Below, one piece after another: positions 7,690 through 15,348 of a stretch of 64,000 nucleotides of DNA. The stretch is from Paenibacillus sp. YYML68 (GTDB lineage Bacteria > Bacillota > Bacilli > Paenibacillales > NBRC-103111). The stretch covers positions 3,140,501 to 3,204,500 of the forward strand of contig NZ_BQYI01000001.1 of NCBI RefSeq assembly GCF_027923405.1. Reading direction: 5' to 3'. Position 1 is the stretch's first letter. The number at the start of each line of letters is the position of its first letter. The translations under genes were made by a program, and so were the position numbers. Under the pieces are notes generated by a model. The model made no database searches. It saw only the letters and a program-made list of their open reading frames with translations, and was not told the origin of the DNA.

Positions 7690-9315
7690 ATGAAAAGTCA
7701 CAGCGGCTTTATCCTGTATATCGTACTCGTATCAACCTGGTCCATAATGAGCGGTAGCGCATGGAACATTCCTCTACTTCTCGCATTCTCCCTGCTCTAT
7801 GCCGCCACCTTTCTCGTTAAGCAACCTCCATCCTTCGTCTTCAATGTTCAGCCAATGCTGGTCGTTGCCATCCATGCTGCCAGCCTCACCCATTGGGTGC
7901 TGCCGCTATATTTCTTACATATGATCGAGCTACACAAGCGGTTCCACCGACGTTCCACAGCGACATTGCTGAGCGTCATATTCATCGTCCCTTATATTGT
8001 CATATCGGCAATTACCCGTCATGGGAACAGCTTGCCTAACATAGCATTCGAAACGGCTACCTGCCTCGTGCTTGGCTTCATGTTCGGCAGTCTGATCAAG
8101 AGCATGGAGCTTCAGAAGCAGCTGCTGGACAGTGAGAAGAAGCATCTAAGCACACATGACCCACTTACAGGCTTGTACAACTTCCAAGAATTCCACAGAC
8201 AGACGGAGCTGCTCGTGAACGATGGTAAGCCTATCTTGCTCATATTGGCTGACTGCAAAGATCTGAAGTCACTGAACACGAGCACCGGCTTCCAGGGCGT
8301 CAACGATATACTGAAGCAGGCTGCTCAGCTGCTGCGCATTATGTTTCCACAGAGCTCTCTGATCAGCCGCTATGGCGGCGATGAGTTCGCGATCGTCATC
8401 GACAACCCACACAAGCAGACGCTTCATACCATTACGCAGCTGCTGTCTATGGAGTTCCCGAAGCTGACCGGTATCGAAATTAACTTCGGCATCGCCTCGT
8501 TCCCGCAGGACGGAAAGACGAAGGATGATCTGCTTGCTGTCGCCGAGAGCCACTTATACATGATGAAGAGAGAGACGTGGCTGAAGCGTGAGGAGCATAT
8601 GCTGCGCAGCGAGAAGCTACGCGTTGTCGGAGAGCTCGCATCCGGCATGGCGCACGAAATTCGCAACCCGCTTACGACTATTAAGGGCTTCATTCAATTG
8701 TCCAAGGCCGAGCGCTACAATATTGAGCCGTGGTACGAGCTGATCATGGATGAGATCAATCGGATGAGTATGCTTACTGCGGAGTTTTTACAATTTTCCA
8801 GACCACATATTACGTCATATAAGGTGCACTCTCTACGTTCTTGTGTGCAACGCGTCATCTCCCTGCTTGAATCCGAAGCAACGCGACTTGGACATAAGCT
8901 AGACTTTCAACCTGATCGTTATGAACTCCTCATGCGTATGGATCAGGATAAGATGCTGCAGCTGCTGCTGAACCTCGTCAAGAACGCACTGGAAGCTATG
9001 GAGGAGCAAGGAACGGTTGATATTAAGCTGTACCCGGTTGATCGCCATGCAGTTATAGAGATTATGGATGATGGAAAAGGTATTCCGGAGGGAGAATTGG
9101 ATAAGATTTTCATTCCGTTCTACACAACGAAGGATTCAGGAACAGGACTCGGCTTATCGATCTGTCATAAAATTGTTCAAGATCATGAAGGCACCATTGA
9201 AGTGGAAAGCCTCGTCGGGCTGGGAACGAAATTTACCATTACGCTCCCAACCGTCTCCATCGAGCCTCTGCAGCTTCAAGAAGCATCTGAGGACAAGGCT
9301 ACCATTTCGATATAA
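7690..9315 (+). CDS. Membrane hybrid GGDEF domain / histidine kinase
   Basis: 541 aa in three parts. Residues 1-140 hold several membrane segments. Residues 155-295 form a GGDEF domain (THDPLTGLYN, intact GGDEF at 229-233, and LADCKDLKSLN where Mg2+ and GTP contacts normally lie). Residues 310-530 form a KinB/Spo0-type sensor kinase: HisKA box GMAHEIRNPLTTIKG with His322, N-box LLLNLVKNALEAM, and G-boxes DDGKGIP and GTGLGLSI. Diguanylate cyclase and kinase domains rarely share one chain. No response regulator is adjacent, so an orphan or sporulation-phosphorelay kinase is likely. GGAG lies eight bases before the ATG. The last 17 bases overlap the convergent YuiD-like gene. Confidence 0.9.
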   Translation: MKSHSGFILYIVLVSTWSIMSGSAWNIPLLLAFSLLYAATFLVKQPPSFVFNVQPMLVVAIHAASLTHWVLPLYFLHMIELHKRFHRRSTATLLSVIFIVPYIVISAITRHGNSLPNIAFETATCLVLGFMFGSLIKSMELQKQLLDSEKKHLSTHDPLTGLYNFQEFHRQTELLVNDGKPILLILADCKDLKSLNTSTGFQGVNDILKQAAQLLRIMFPQSSLISRYGGDEFAIVIDNPHKQTLHTITQLLSMEFPKLTGIEINFGIASFPQDGKTKDDLLAVAESHLYMMKRETWLKREEHMLRSEKLRVVGELASGMAHEIRNPLTTIKGFIQLSKAERYNIEPWYELIMDEINRMSMLTAEFLQFSRPHITSYKVHSLRSCVQRVISLLESEATRLGHKLDFQPDRYELLMRMDQDKMLQLLLNLVKNALEAMEEQGTVDIKLYPVDRHAVIEIMDDGKGIPEGELDKIFIPFYTTKDSGTGLGLSICHKIVQDHEGTIEVESLVGLGTKFTITLPTVSIEPLQLQEASEDKATISI

Positions 9316-9811
9316 AGGACATGATTCCATTGCTCACAGGTTCAATTTGAACGGAGCGCGACTCCGTTGCATAGCTGAGGGCACCGACGAGAGCACCAAG
9401 CAAGGCACCTCCCAGCACTTCCTCTGGCAGGTGACCTAGCCGCTCCTCAAGCTCCTGCGCACGCTTCTCATGCACATGGATAGGATGATCCTTCGTGATG
9501 TTCGCGACCGTCTCCTCCAGCTCATTGACCTCAGATGCGATTAATCCGGCATGTCTTCGAATCCCCATCGCGTCATACATGACGACAAAGCTGAGCATCG
9601 CAGATACAGCGAACAGCTCCGCGGCGAAGCCCTTCTTCAGCCCCAAATAGGTGGCAAGCGATACGACACCGGCAGCGTGGGAGCTCGGCATGCCTCCCGT
9701 ACGGAACAAATCCGACCACGACCAAGCTCCCCGCTCGCGGATGTGCAGTGGCATCTTCAGCAGCTGAGCCGCACCAATTCCGACAATGGACGTCCATAAC
9801 GCCCGATTCAT
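9299..9811 (-). CDS. YuiD/DUF212 divergent PAP2-family membrane protein
   Basis: A 170-aa membrane protein with the PAP2-like signature RTGGMPSSHAAG (catalytic-type Ser-His) and, later, DAMGIRRHAG; this is the DUF212/YuiD branch of the acid phosphatase fold. Hydrophobic segments lie before and after the signature, and the end is GALLGALVGALS. The frame starts at a GTG at 9820, but ATG 9811 (MNRALW) is six bases after GAGGTG. The substrate is probably a lipid phosphate, by analogy only. Convergent overlap with the hybrid kinase gene. Confidence 0.82.
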   Translation of the reverse strand: MNRALWTSIVGIGAAQLLKMPLHIRERGAWSWSDLFRTGGMPSSHAAGVVSLATYLGLKKGFAAELFAVSAMLSFVVMYDAMGIRRHAGLIASEVNELEETVANITKDHPIHVHEKRAQELEERLGHLPEEVLGGALLGALVGALSYATESRSVQIEPVSNGIMSFISKW

Positions 9812-9889
9812 CTGCATCACCTCATCGATTAGGATGAGACGTGCCTCCTCATTCTATTCCGAGGTGCATAAGCCGCACACCTTCCAGAT

Positions 9890-10183
9890 TTAGAGACGTG
9901 TGAGCTTCGAGAGTGGAAAGCTGGCCTCCGGATCGTCACCGAGCGTCCCCCATGCCATAATGCCATTGATATATTTCACCTCAAAGGGAAGCTGGACATG
10001 GTCCACCTTGTACAGACCGGGAGGGAAGTCATTAGGGTCCAGCATGTACGATTGCGCAATCGCAAGCCTCTGCCTTGCTACTGCCTGTTGACTCTCGAAT
10101 TCAGAGGCTTCAATCTCACTCGTTATCGAGTTAATCTCATGCTGCAGCTCTTCTTTGTTCATTTGACTAAACAGCTTCTTCAT
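9890..10183 (-). CDS. YfhH/DUF1811-family protein
   Basis: A 97-aa protein with an N-terminal coiled-coil helix (SQMNKEELQHEINSITSEIE) and a C-terminal beta part (YKVDHVQLPFEVKYINGIMAWGTL), as in YfhH of B. subtilis, whose solved fold is a small two-domain protein annotated as a regulator without proof. Of several in-frame Met codons, 10183 gives proper spacing after AAGG. Separate from the upstream plus-strand gene. Confidence 0.8.
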   Translation of the reverse strand: MKKLFSQMNKEELQHEINSITSEIEASEFESQQAVARQRLAIAQSYMLDPNDFPPGLYKVDHVQLPFEVKYINGIMAWGTLGDDPEASFPLSKLTRL

Positions 10184-10305
10184 CTTCATCATCCTTCACT
10201 ACGCTTGTCTCGTAATCTTACGTACTATTTGTCGAAATAACACCGTATAAACCACACTATGTCGCGATATGTTGTAATATTCAGCTCGAATTCGTCTGTA
10301 AATAG

Positions 10306-10314
10306 TGGTATAAT
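10306..10314 (+). promoter_or_regulatory. Extended -10 promoter
   Basis: TGGTATAAT, a full extended -10 element, 38 bases before the ATG at 10352. No good -35 is seen, as expected for this class. Confidence 0.65.
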
Positions 10315-10351
10315 AAAGGAAACATTAGGTAACTAAAGGAGGAATTCACAT

Positions 10352-10573
10352 ATGTCTACAGAGGTCGTTTTTAACAATCAAAAAATTCCAGTTAGCTTCG
10401 TATCTTGCGATCAGAAAGCGATTCCACAGCTCATTCGTGCCTTGAAGGAAAAAGGAATGTACACCAGTCTAGCCGAAGGTCGCGAGACGATCGAACGAAT
10501 CGAGCTAATCGGAAATAGTGCCGTGCTGCATCACAAAACGAACGACCGCTGCATTGAGCTACCGCTCTATTGA
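10352..10573 (+). CDS. Small hypothetical protein (73 aa)
   Basis: Preceded by AAAGGAGG and an extended -10 promoter, so clearly expressed. The product (MSTEVVFNNQKIPVSF...) is soluble and mixed alpha/beta, with one Cys pair spread out; I do not recognise it. Its last two codons and stop form the 3' part of the transcription terminator stem. Confidence 0.75.
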   Translation: MSTEVVFNNQKIPVSFVSCDQKAIPQLIRALKEKGMYTSLAEGRETIERIELIGNSAVLHHKTNDRCIELPLY

Positions 10574-10583
10574 GCGGTTTTTT
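10561..10583 (+). terminator. Terminator overlapping the stop codon
   Basis: ACCGCTC (10561-10567) pairs with GAGCGGT (10572-10578), followed by eight T. The TGA stop at 10571-10573 lies inside the hairpin, so a ribosome reaching the stop would cover the stem. Confidence 0.9.
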
Positions 10584-10697
10584 TTCGTCAGACTCCACGA
10601 ATACATTGTCAAGCGAGGACCTCCTCGGTTACAATAAATGGACACGGGTAACCGTAATGCTCCACCAATTACGATTAGTGTAAAGGAATTGTAAGCC

Positions 10698-11159
10698 ATG
10701 AGAGCCAAAACTTCCAAGTCAAACAACAAACGTCACTATTTCAGATTGACCTTCCAATCGCCGCTCGGAGCCGAGCTTAAAATTATCGGCGCCGAGGACG
10801 TCGGGGCAGAGATGAAATGGTATCAGGCTGCTCTGGTCGATCTAAGCGCTGGCGGCGCAAGATTCTACACGTCAGCTCCGCTCCCCGAGACTGAAAACTT
10901 ATTAACGGAGCTGCGTTTCACCATCTTGAATGTCGAGCATAGGCCCTATGGAGTTATTGTCCGTTCTATCTTACCGGAAGCAGGGCACTATGAGTACTGT
11001 ATCCAGTTCTCCTGGCAAGACTCCGAGACGAACGTATTGACCCGGATGCTGCACCAGCTGGCGCTTCGCATTCGTCGCAATCCTATCGTCTCTGGCTGTA
11101 GCTTCCTGACAGAAGAAGAGCTGGCAGCCTTCAGCCCTAACCTAACGCGCTTGACCTGA
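10698..11159 (+). CDS. PilZ-domain protein (c-di-GMP receptor candidate)
   Basis: A 153-aa single-domain protein with both PilZ binding motifs: RHYFR (Arg12-Arg16, the R-x3-R arm) and DLSAGG (48-53, the D/N-x-S-x-x-G motif). PilZ proteins bind cyclic di-GMP and then alter a partner, often in motility or polymer export. It lies 1.4 kb from a GGDEF-containing kinase. No effector domain is fused. The end overlaps the convergent downstream gene by 18 bases. Confidence 0.85.
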   Translation: MRAKTSKSNNKRHYFRLTFQSPLGAELKIIGAEDVGAEMKWYQAALVDLSAGGARFYTSAPLPETENLLTELRFTILNVEHRPYGVIVRSILPEAGHYEYCIQFSWQDSETNVLTRMLHQLALRIRRNPIVSGCSFLTEEELAAFSPNLTRLT

Positions 11160-12077
11160 CAGCCCAACCGTCACATACCTTCTACCCGAGTCCGAATGCC
11201 CGATCCAGCAGCGAAACAGCAGCTGATCGGGCTTCAGTCTGTCGTATAAATCTTTCAGGCCGATGACGGCCCCCTCCAGACCATATTTCCCGAACATCTC
11301 GAACAAGTAGGTCGTTCTGTCCGTGCTGCTCCGATTCTCGTACAGCTCATCTGCAATCCAGCTTCTAGCTTCGTCCAGTACGATCATATCCGTCCACATC
11401 GCGACTCTACCGCCAGGTCTCACCAGTGATAGTAGCAGCTTATTGTAATCCGCCAGCAGCGAGTTGCGCAGGAACTGGATCGCCTCCATCATCTGGCGCA
11501 CCTCAGACTCCTTGTAACGGTCGATATAAGGCTGTACCTGCATTAATACATCCGGGTAGAACAACGCAGTATGCACGCCCGATGACATGACGAACGAGAA
11601 CGTCCGGTGCAGATGCGGCAGCACTTCTAATCCTCTCACCTGAAAGCTAGCATCCCGCAACAACGCAGCAATGTCCGAAGCAGGCGCCGATGTCATCAGC
11701 AGCTCGTCCAGCTTCTCATACAGCGAAGCTTGATCCAGACAAGTATAGTCAATCCGAGATAATGACTTGATCCGACTCAAGCTGACACCCCCTTGAGCAT
11801 CCAGCCATTCCTGCAGCATGTTCGGCTCCGAATCGAGCACTGTAACTTGCTGGAACGCCTTGGCCATACCCGGTATATCTACGTCTCCGTGATTGCCTGC
11901 GCCCAGCACAGCCGCCTTATCCCGCATCGGAAGGTCCGCTAGCGTATCCTCAATCAGCCGTCTGACATGGTAGCGGTGAGTGCCATATTCGTGCTCCCCC
12001 CAATCCAAGCCTTCCTGCAGCAGTGCCTGATCTCCTGCGCCTTCCGGCTGCGGGGTTGCCCAAGGGAAGTCCTTCAT
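11142..12077 (-). CDS. Class I SAM-dependent methyltransferase-like protein
   Basis: 311 aa. The segment AAVLGAGNHGDVDIPG (about residues 55-70) followed by VTVLDSEP resembles motif I and post-I of class I methyltransferases (nucleotide-binding glycine loop, then an acidic residue after strand 2). Further on is RPGGRVAMWTDMI, where motif III/IV strands would lie. The substrate is unknown and I do not recognise the subfamily. The frame opens at a TTG at 12092, but GGAGG precedes ATG 12077 by eight bases. Alone in its transcription unit. Confidence 0.6.
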   Translation of the reverse strand: MKDFPWATPQPEGAGDQALLQEGLDWGEHEYGTHRYHVRRLIEDTLADLPMRDKAAVLGAGNHGDVDIPGMAKAFQQVTVLDSEPNMLQEWLDAQGGVSLSRIKSLSRIDYTCLDQASLYEKLDELLMTSAPASDIAALLRDASFQVRGLEVLPHLHRTFSFVMSSGVHTALFYPDVLMQVQPYIDRYKESEVRQMMEAIQFLRNSLLADYNKLLLSLVRPGGRVAMWTDMIVLDEARSWIADELYENRSSTDRTTYLFEMFGKYGLEGAVIGLKDLYDRLKPDQLLFRCWIGHSDSGRRYVTVGLSGQAR

Positions 12078-12206
12078 GCTCGCATCCTCCAATATATGTC
12101 CGTTTTGATGTTCATTATAGCATACCCGATTCCTGCGGCGACAGTACCGTCTACTGCCCCTCCTAACCCGTCGAGCTTGGTTCTGAAAAAAAGTTTGTAT
12201 AAATGC

Positions 12207-12235
12207 TTGACACTTTCAGCCGCGCCTGTTATTAT
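12207..12235 (+). promoter_or_regulatory. Strong promoter of tRNA-Val
   Basis: TTGACA (12207-12212), 17-base spacer, TATTAT (12230-12235), 40 bases before the tRNA. Confidence 0.88.
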
Positions 12236-12274
12236 AAAAAACGTCCCCAGCAGGACATGTTAAAAAAATATTGA

Positions 12275-12347
12275 GACCTGTTAGCTCAGCTGGGAGAGCA
12301 CCATCTTGACAGGGTGGGGGTCAGTGGTTCGAGCCCACTACAGGTCA
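12275..12347 (+). tRNA. tRNA-Val (GAC)
   Basis: 73 nt. The acceptor stem GACCTGT/ACAGGTC is perfect; D-arm GCTC...GAGC; anticodon arm CCATC-TTGACAG-GGTGG gives anticodon GAC; T-arm AGTGG-TTCGAGC-CCACT; discriminator A. CCA is not encoded. It has its own promoter and terminator, so it is a single-gene unit. Confidence 0.93.
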
Positions 12348-12354
12348 TACTAAG

Positions 12355-12380
12355 AAACCCTTGTATATCAAGGGTTTTTT
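12355..12380 (+). terminator. Terminator of tRNA-Val
   Basis: AAACCCTTG/CAAGGGTTT stem with six T, eight bases after the tRNA. Confidence 0.9.
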
Positions 12381-12445
12381 GCTTTTGTGGATCGTTGCTC
12401 ATGATCCAAACTTTCCGAAGGCCAGAAACTAAGAAGTAAAAAAAC

Positions 12446-12480
12446 AAAGCCGAAAGTCATGAAGCTTGACTTTCGGCTTT
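12446..12480 (-). terminator. 14-bp terminator hairpin
   Basis: AAAGCCGAAAGTCA and TGACTTTCGGCTTT are exact complements around a seven-base loop. The A-run on the left makes it a minus-strand terminator, probably for the gene ending at 12551. A second weaker stem CTGTTTT/AAAACAG at 12518-12537 is followed by a T-run on the plus strand. Confidence 0.75.
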
Positions 12481-12550
12481 AGTGAACCTCGAATGCCTCT
12501 AACAGCCTGACCTCGACTGTTTTTACTATGAAAACAGCCTATTTTTTATA

Positions 12551-12787
12551 TTATAATTTCATCATCATCTTCCCCCGCTTCACCGCGAGTGAAGCCTTCA
12601 CCGCCTCCGTGCGCATAACCTTGGAAGCTTGATTCGACACGAAGAACGCATCGCAATACAACAGCCGTTCCAGCGCCTGCTTCGCAGCCTGTACAGCGAG
12701 CGTCTCACACTGAAGCATATACATACAAATTCGATAGCATTCGCTCTCGTACCGGCGCAGGCCTTGCATCTTTTCCTGCACGTTCAT
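12551..12787 (-). CDS. Small hypothetical protein, weakly sigma-factor-like
   Basis: 78 aa, basic at the C-terminus (KRGKMMMKL). The middle (ECYRICMYMLQCETLAVQAAKQALERLLY) has the length and spacing of region 2 of ECF-type sigma factors, but lacks their conserved acidic residues, so this is only a resemblance. ATG 12787 lies six bases after GGGGG; an ATG at 12793 abuts the ribosome site. A clear terminator follows. Confidence 0.5.
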   Translation of the reverse strand: MNVQEKMQGLRRYESECYRICMYMLQCETLAVQAAKQALERLLYCDAFFVSNQASKVMRTEAVKASLAVKRGKMMMKL

Positions 12788-12945
12788 ATACATCCCCCAG
12801 CCCTAGATTACATCCCCGACTTCGCCCCTTCCTTCATTATATAGGTGTGCTTCGAGCCGTGAAGTACTATATTTTCCTAGTACCCTTCTATATCGCTATA
12901 TTGGCGGTCGCATCAAAGATAAAAATTTCTTTAGCGATACAACTC

Positions 12946-12975
12946 TTGCCTATTCCAACTATAAACTGGTATCAT
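12946..12975 (+). promoter_or_regulatory. Weak candidate promoter of the leader/small ORF
   Basis: TTGCCT (12946-12951), 18-base spacer, TATCAT (12970-12975). A second TATAAT at 13020-13025 lacks a -35 element. The 360-base gap 12788-13148 holds no gene other than this promoter and the leader RNA described next. Confidence 0.35.
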
Positions 12976-13031
12976 CTAAAACAAGGGAAATGAACCCGAT
13001 GCGAAATTGCTAACATAATTATAATAGGGAG

Positions 13032-13116
13032 CTATGATCTCAAACCTGTAAAGTGGGCACTTGGGTTTGAAGGAGCAAGTAGTGCAACCGACCATCTCTG
13101 TAGAGGTGGTTTTTTA
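13032..13116 (+). promoter_or_regulatory. Candidate structured leader: H-type pseudoknot plus terminator
   Basis: TCAAACC (13040-13046) pairs with GGTTTGA (13064-13070). The loop part GCACTTG (13057-13063), directly before the 3' arm, can pair with CAA...GTGC at 13076-13085, giving H-type pseudoknot geometry. An intrinsic terminator (13091-13116) follows, then a 62-aa ORF with a strong ribosome site. This is the layout of a transcription-attenuating riboswitch or small regulatory RNA. I cannot match it to a known class (not the c-di-GMP, preQ1, SAM, fluoride or T-box consensus as I know them). Pairing was drawn by eye. Confidence 0.45.
13091..13116 (+). terminator. Intrinsic terminator upstream of the 62-aa ORF
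   Basis: ACCATCTC/GAGGTGGT stem, TGTA loop, six T. No promoter is obvious between it and the ORF start at 13149, so readthrough would be needed to express the ORF. Confidence 0.85.
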
Positions 13117-13148
13117 TTTAGTCCTAGAATATACGTGGAGGTGAATTC

Positions 13149-13337
13149 ATGAAAGCGTTAGAGTGTGAAACCATTATGGAGCAACTGGGTCTGTCTTCTG
13201 AAAGATTGCTGCAATGGATGGAGCATCGGGAAAGTTGCTCCGAACCGGTCAGCATAATAGCAAATACCGAGCCGCTGGACGAGTCCGCGCTCCCCCCCAT
13301 TGAGCGTGAGCCGGAGCAGGTAATGTTGCTCATATAA
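13149..13337 (+). CDS. Small acidic hypothetical protein (62 aa)
   Basis: ATG at 13149 after GTGGAGGTGAATTC, a strong ribosome site. The product is acidic (about 13 Glu/Asp), with two Cys and a hydrophobic tail VMLLI. I do not recognise it. Its position right behind a pseudoknot-like leader and terminator suggests conditional expression. Confidence 0.6.
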   Translation: MKALECETIMEQLGLSSERLLQWMEHRESCSEPVSIIANTEPLDESALPPIEREPEQVMLLI

Positions 13338-13397
13338 TGCTCACCAGTTTCCTGCATGAGAATAACGGCAAGACGATCTCGCCCCTACCCCTATAGA

Positions 13398-13799
13398 TCA
13401 AGCACTACGTTTCTCCTTGCGCCAAGCATACACCATTAGAACAGCTCCGGCCACCACGAACAACGGCTCCATTACATTGGCCTCAGGTCCGTTCGTAATA
13501 CGGTGCAGCTGAAAGATCCAATGAAACACCACAATGTCAAAGCTTAAAAATAGTCCAGTCGACACCGCGAAGCCGTGATAAAAGGAAGAACTGCAGCGCT
13601 TACGTATAACTATCATAAGCGCGAACAAAATCAGAACCCCGATCATCACTGATCCAATTCGTCCTTGCATCGTCGTCGCCTTCAGACCAGCCGCAAGAGC
13701 AGAGCTCAAGTGACCGAATTGTATCGTAAGTAAAAAGCCGAAAAACACCCCTAGCCAACGCTTCAGCAGGACCACCTCTTTCATCCTATCATCATACAT
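13398..13799 (-). CDS. Four-helix membrane protein, DUF2243-like
   Basis: 133 aa with four hydrophobic segments (about 12-33, 48-66, 75-95, 110-127). The third holds FDIVVFHWIFQLHR, which resembles the DUF2243 pattern of an acidic residue and paired His in a membrane helix. Its role is unknown. None of the possible starts has a good ribosome site; ATG 13799 and ATG 13784 are both possible. Single gene. Confidence 0.6.
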   Translation of the reverse strand: MYDDRMKEVVLLKRWLGVFFGFLLTIQFGHLSSALAAGLKATTMQGRIGSVMIGVLILFALMIVIRKRCSSSFYHGFAVSTGLFLSFDIVVFHWIFQLHRITNGPEANVMEPLFVVAGAVLMVYAWRKEKRSA

Positions 13800-13996
13800 A
13801 AAGATGAACAGACTATCAATAGAACCCTTCTTTCACCAGAATTCCTACTCATTCCTCATCAAGCGCGTCTATTCAACAAAATAACACATGAAATAAATTG
13901 TTAACGTAGTGTAAATTGTGACACCTTTTTTTGTAAAAACATCCTATAATACAATATACAAAAAGGTAGAACATGTACACAAGGAGTCGATGTCAG

Positions 13997-14176
13997 ATGA
14001 TCGTCATGAACACTTGGGAGCTATACCAAAAGCTGAAGAGCGGAGAAATCGCAACTTGTATCGAGGATGGCAAAAAAGCGAAGCGCATCTATGGTGATCT
14101 GATATGGAAGGATCGTTACGAGCAGCCTGTGCTGGACCGCACCTTCTGGGGAAGACGCTGGGTCGTACAGAAGTAG
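13997..14176 (+). CDS. Small basic hypothetical protein (59 aa)
   Basis: Start ATG 13997 is ten bases after AAGGAG; the frame is open to an earlier ATG at 13973 without a ribosome site. The product (MIVMNTWELYQKLKSG...FWGRRWVVQK) is basic and Trp-rich, likely a small folded protein. TATAAT lies at 13945-13950. I do not recognise the family. Single gene. Confidence 0.6.
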   Translation: MIVMNTWELYQKLKSGEIATCIEDGKKAKRIYGDLIWKDRYEQPVLDRTFWGRRWVVQK

Positions 14177-14233
14177 TAAGAGCCTAGACGTTGAAGCTTA
14201 ACGGACGAAGCACGCGGGGACGGCGTTCATGAA

Positions 14234-14467
14234 TCAGCTGCTCCCCGCATCCAAGCTTTGCATATGGTTTGCCTCGGCGCCCAACCAACCACCGGAAGTC
14301 CGCCCTGCTCGCCCCACCGTTCGATTCCTCTTTACCTGTGAGCCCACAGCACCTTCTTGGCCGCTTCGATCGTTTTCCCCTGTCACATGAGCATCATTAG
14401 CCTCACGGCTCGCCTGCATCGCCTTCAAGTATTCGAAAGCTTCCTCAAAATCTGCAAAATGATTCAT
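14234..14467 (-). CDS. Small hypothetical protein (77 aa)
   Basis: ATG 14467 follows GGGAGG at seven bases; the frame is open further upstream without a ribosome site. The N-terminus MNHFADFEEAFEYLKAMQAS is a short amphipathic helix; the rest is Gly/Arg/Asp-rich and looks disordered. No family recognised. Confidence 0.5.
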   Translation of the reverse strand: MNHFADFEEAFEYLKAMQASREANDAHVTGENDRSGQEGAVGSQVKRNRTVGRAGRTSGGWLGAEANHMQSLDAGSS

Positions 14468-14710
14468 GTTGTCCCTCCCGAATAATCTCTTGTCTCTTAT
14501 TACCTCAATAATTGAAGTCTTAAACAAAAGAATACGCCCCTTCCAGCCATCCTGAGCCGAATATGGAGCCGAGGTTTACATTTCTAACGTTTATTTAACA
14601 TCTGTCTACGAACGAATTAAACAATTCGCATGTATGATAATCCCATACAAGACAGATTGAATAACGTTGCTGCTAACACGGCGCTTTCATCCAGATAGGA
14701 GACTGAGACA

Positions 14711-14872
14711 ATGGATAAGCTGAGTGATCAAATGCTGCTGGACACTTACGCCACAGCTCTGCGCCAAGGCTTGGATCACGCCTTCATCAAATTGCTGCTT
14801 GCCGAAATCAGGCGCAGAGGCCTTAGTCTGCCTCACGAAAGGACCTACAGAAGATCAAGAGCCTTAGGCTAA
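14711..14872 (+). CDS. sda: Sda, checkpoint inhibitor of sporulation kinases
   Basis: A 53-aa protein, too short for most gene callers. MDKLSDQMLLDTYATAL ... FIKLLLAEIRRRGL matches the two-helix hairpin of Sda (PF08970): LSDE-LL-x-Y at the start and F-I-x-L-L-x-x-E-I-x-R-R-x-L in the second helix. In B. subtilis Sda binds KinA/KinB and blocks autophosphorylation, delaying sporulation when DNA replication is disturbed. AGGAG lies 11 bases upstream of ATG 14711. No TTATNCACA DnaA box is visible upstream, unlike the B. subtilis gene. The C-terminal Arg-rich tail (TYRRSRALG) is longer than in B. subtilis. Confidence 0.88.
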   Translation: MDKLSDQMLLDTYATALRQGLDHAFIKLLLAEIRRRGLSLPHERTYRRSRALG

Positions 14873-14900
14873 ACCGTTATGCAGCACCCCTAGGCAAAAT

Positions 14901-14940
14901 AGGACCTCAGTCTCCACATGCAAGCGGAGCTTGAGGTCCT
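14901..14940 (-). terminator. Terminator between sda and the coiled-coil gene
   Basis: AGGACCTCA (14901-14909) pairs with TGAGGTCCT (14932-14940), with an inner TCTCC/GGAG. The T-rich side lies on the minus strand, so it mainly serves the gene ending at 14966; sda may share it. Confidence 0.75.
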
Positions 14941-14965
14941 TGCTATTAGGGCGAACGAACGGTGT

Positions 14966-15184
14966 CTACTCGCGGAGCGCCTCACTTAGCTTCGTTGACA
15001 TCGTGGGCTTGCCCGACGATGTGGCTGCCCTTAAGAGTGCGGTCTTCAGCCTCCGATTTTCCGTGCTGAGGCGCTCAAGCTCCTCAATCGCAGCTCGGAG
15101 CAGCTGTGCATGCTGTGAGTCGTCCTCCCCCTCTAACGAGCCTCTGAGACGATCCAATACTTGTTCCAGATGATGCTCCGCCAT
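14966..15184 (-). CDS. Small coiled-coil protein (72 aa)
   Basis: GAGGAGG precedes ATG 15184. The product is mostly one helix with heptad-like Leu spacing (HLEQVLDRLRGSL..., LLRAAIEELERLSTENRRLKTALLRA). No family recognised; a dimerising helper protein is plausible. Confidence 0.6.
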   Translation of the reverse strand: MAEHHLEQVLDRLRGSLEGEDDSQHAQLLRAAIEELERLSTENRRLKTALLRAATSSGKPTMSTKLSEALRE

Positions 15185-15348
15185 TATGCCTACCTCCTCT
15201 CACCCGCTTCATATGCCAAGCAGGCCATGAGTCCTGATCCATATCATGGAATCATAATCCGACACCATCTTGTCATAATTCCCAACGTCCCAACATATTG
15301 TGATCTTAACCGAACCGTTCCAACACGGTATGAAGGAGAGGATCTCAA

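Noticed and set aside
12551..12787. ECF sigma factor
   Set aside because: Only the length and hydrophobic spacing fit; the conserved acidic and aromatic residues of region 2 are missing and region 4 is absent.
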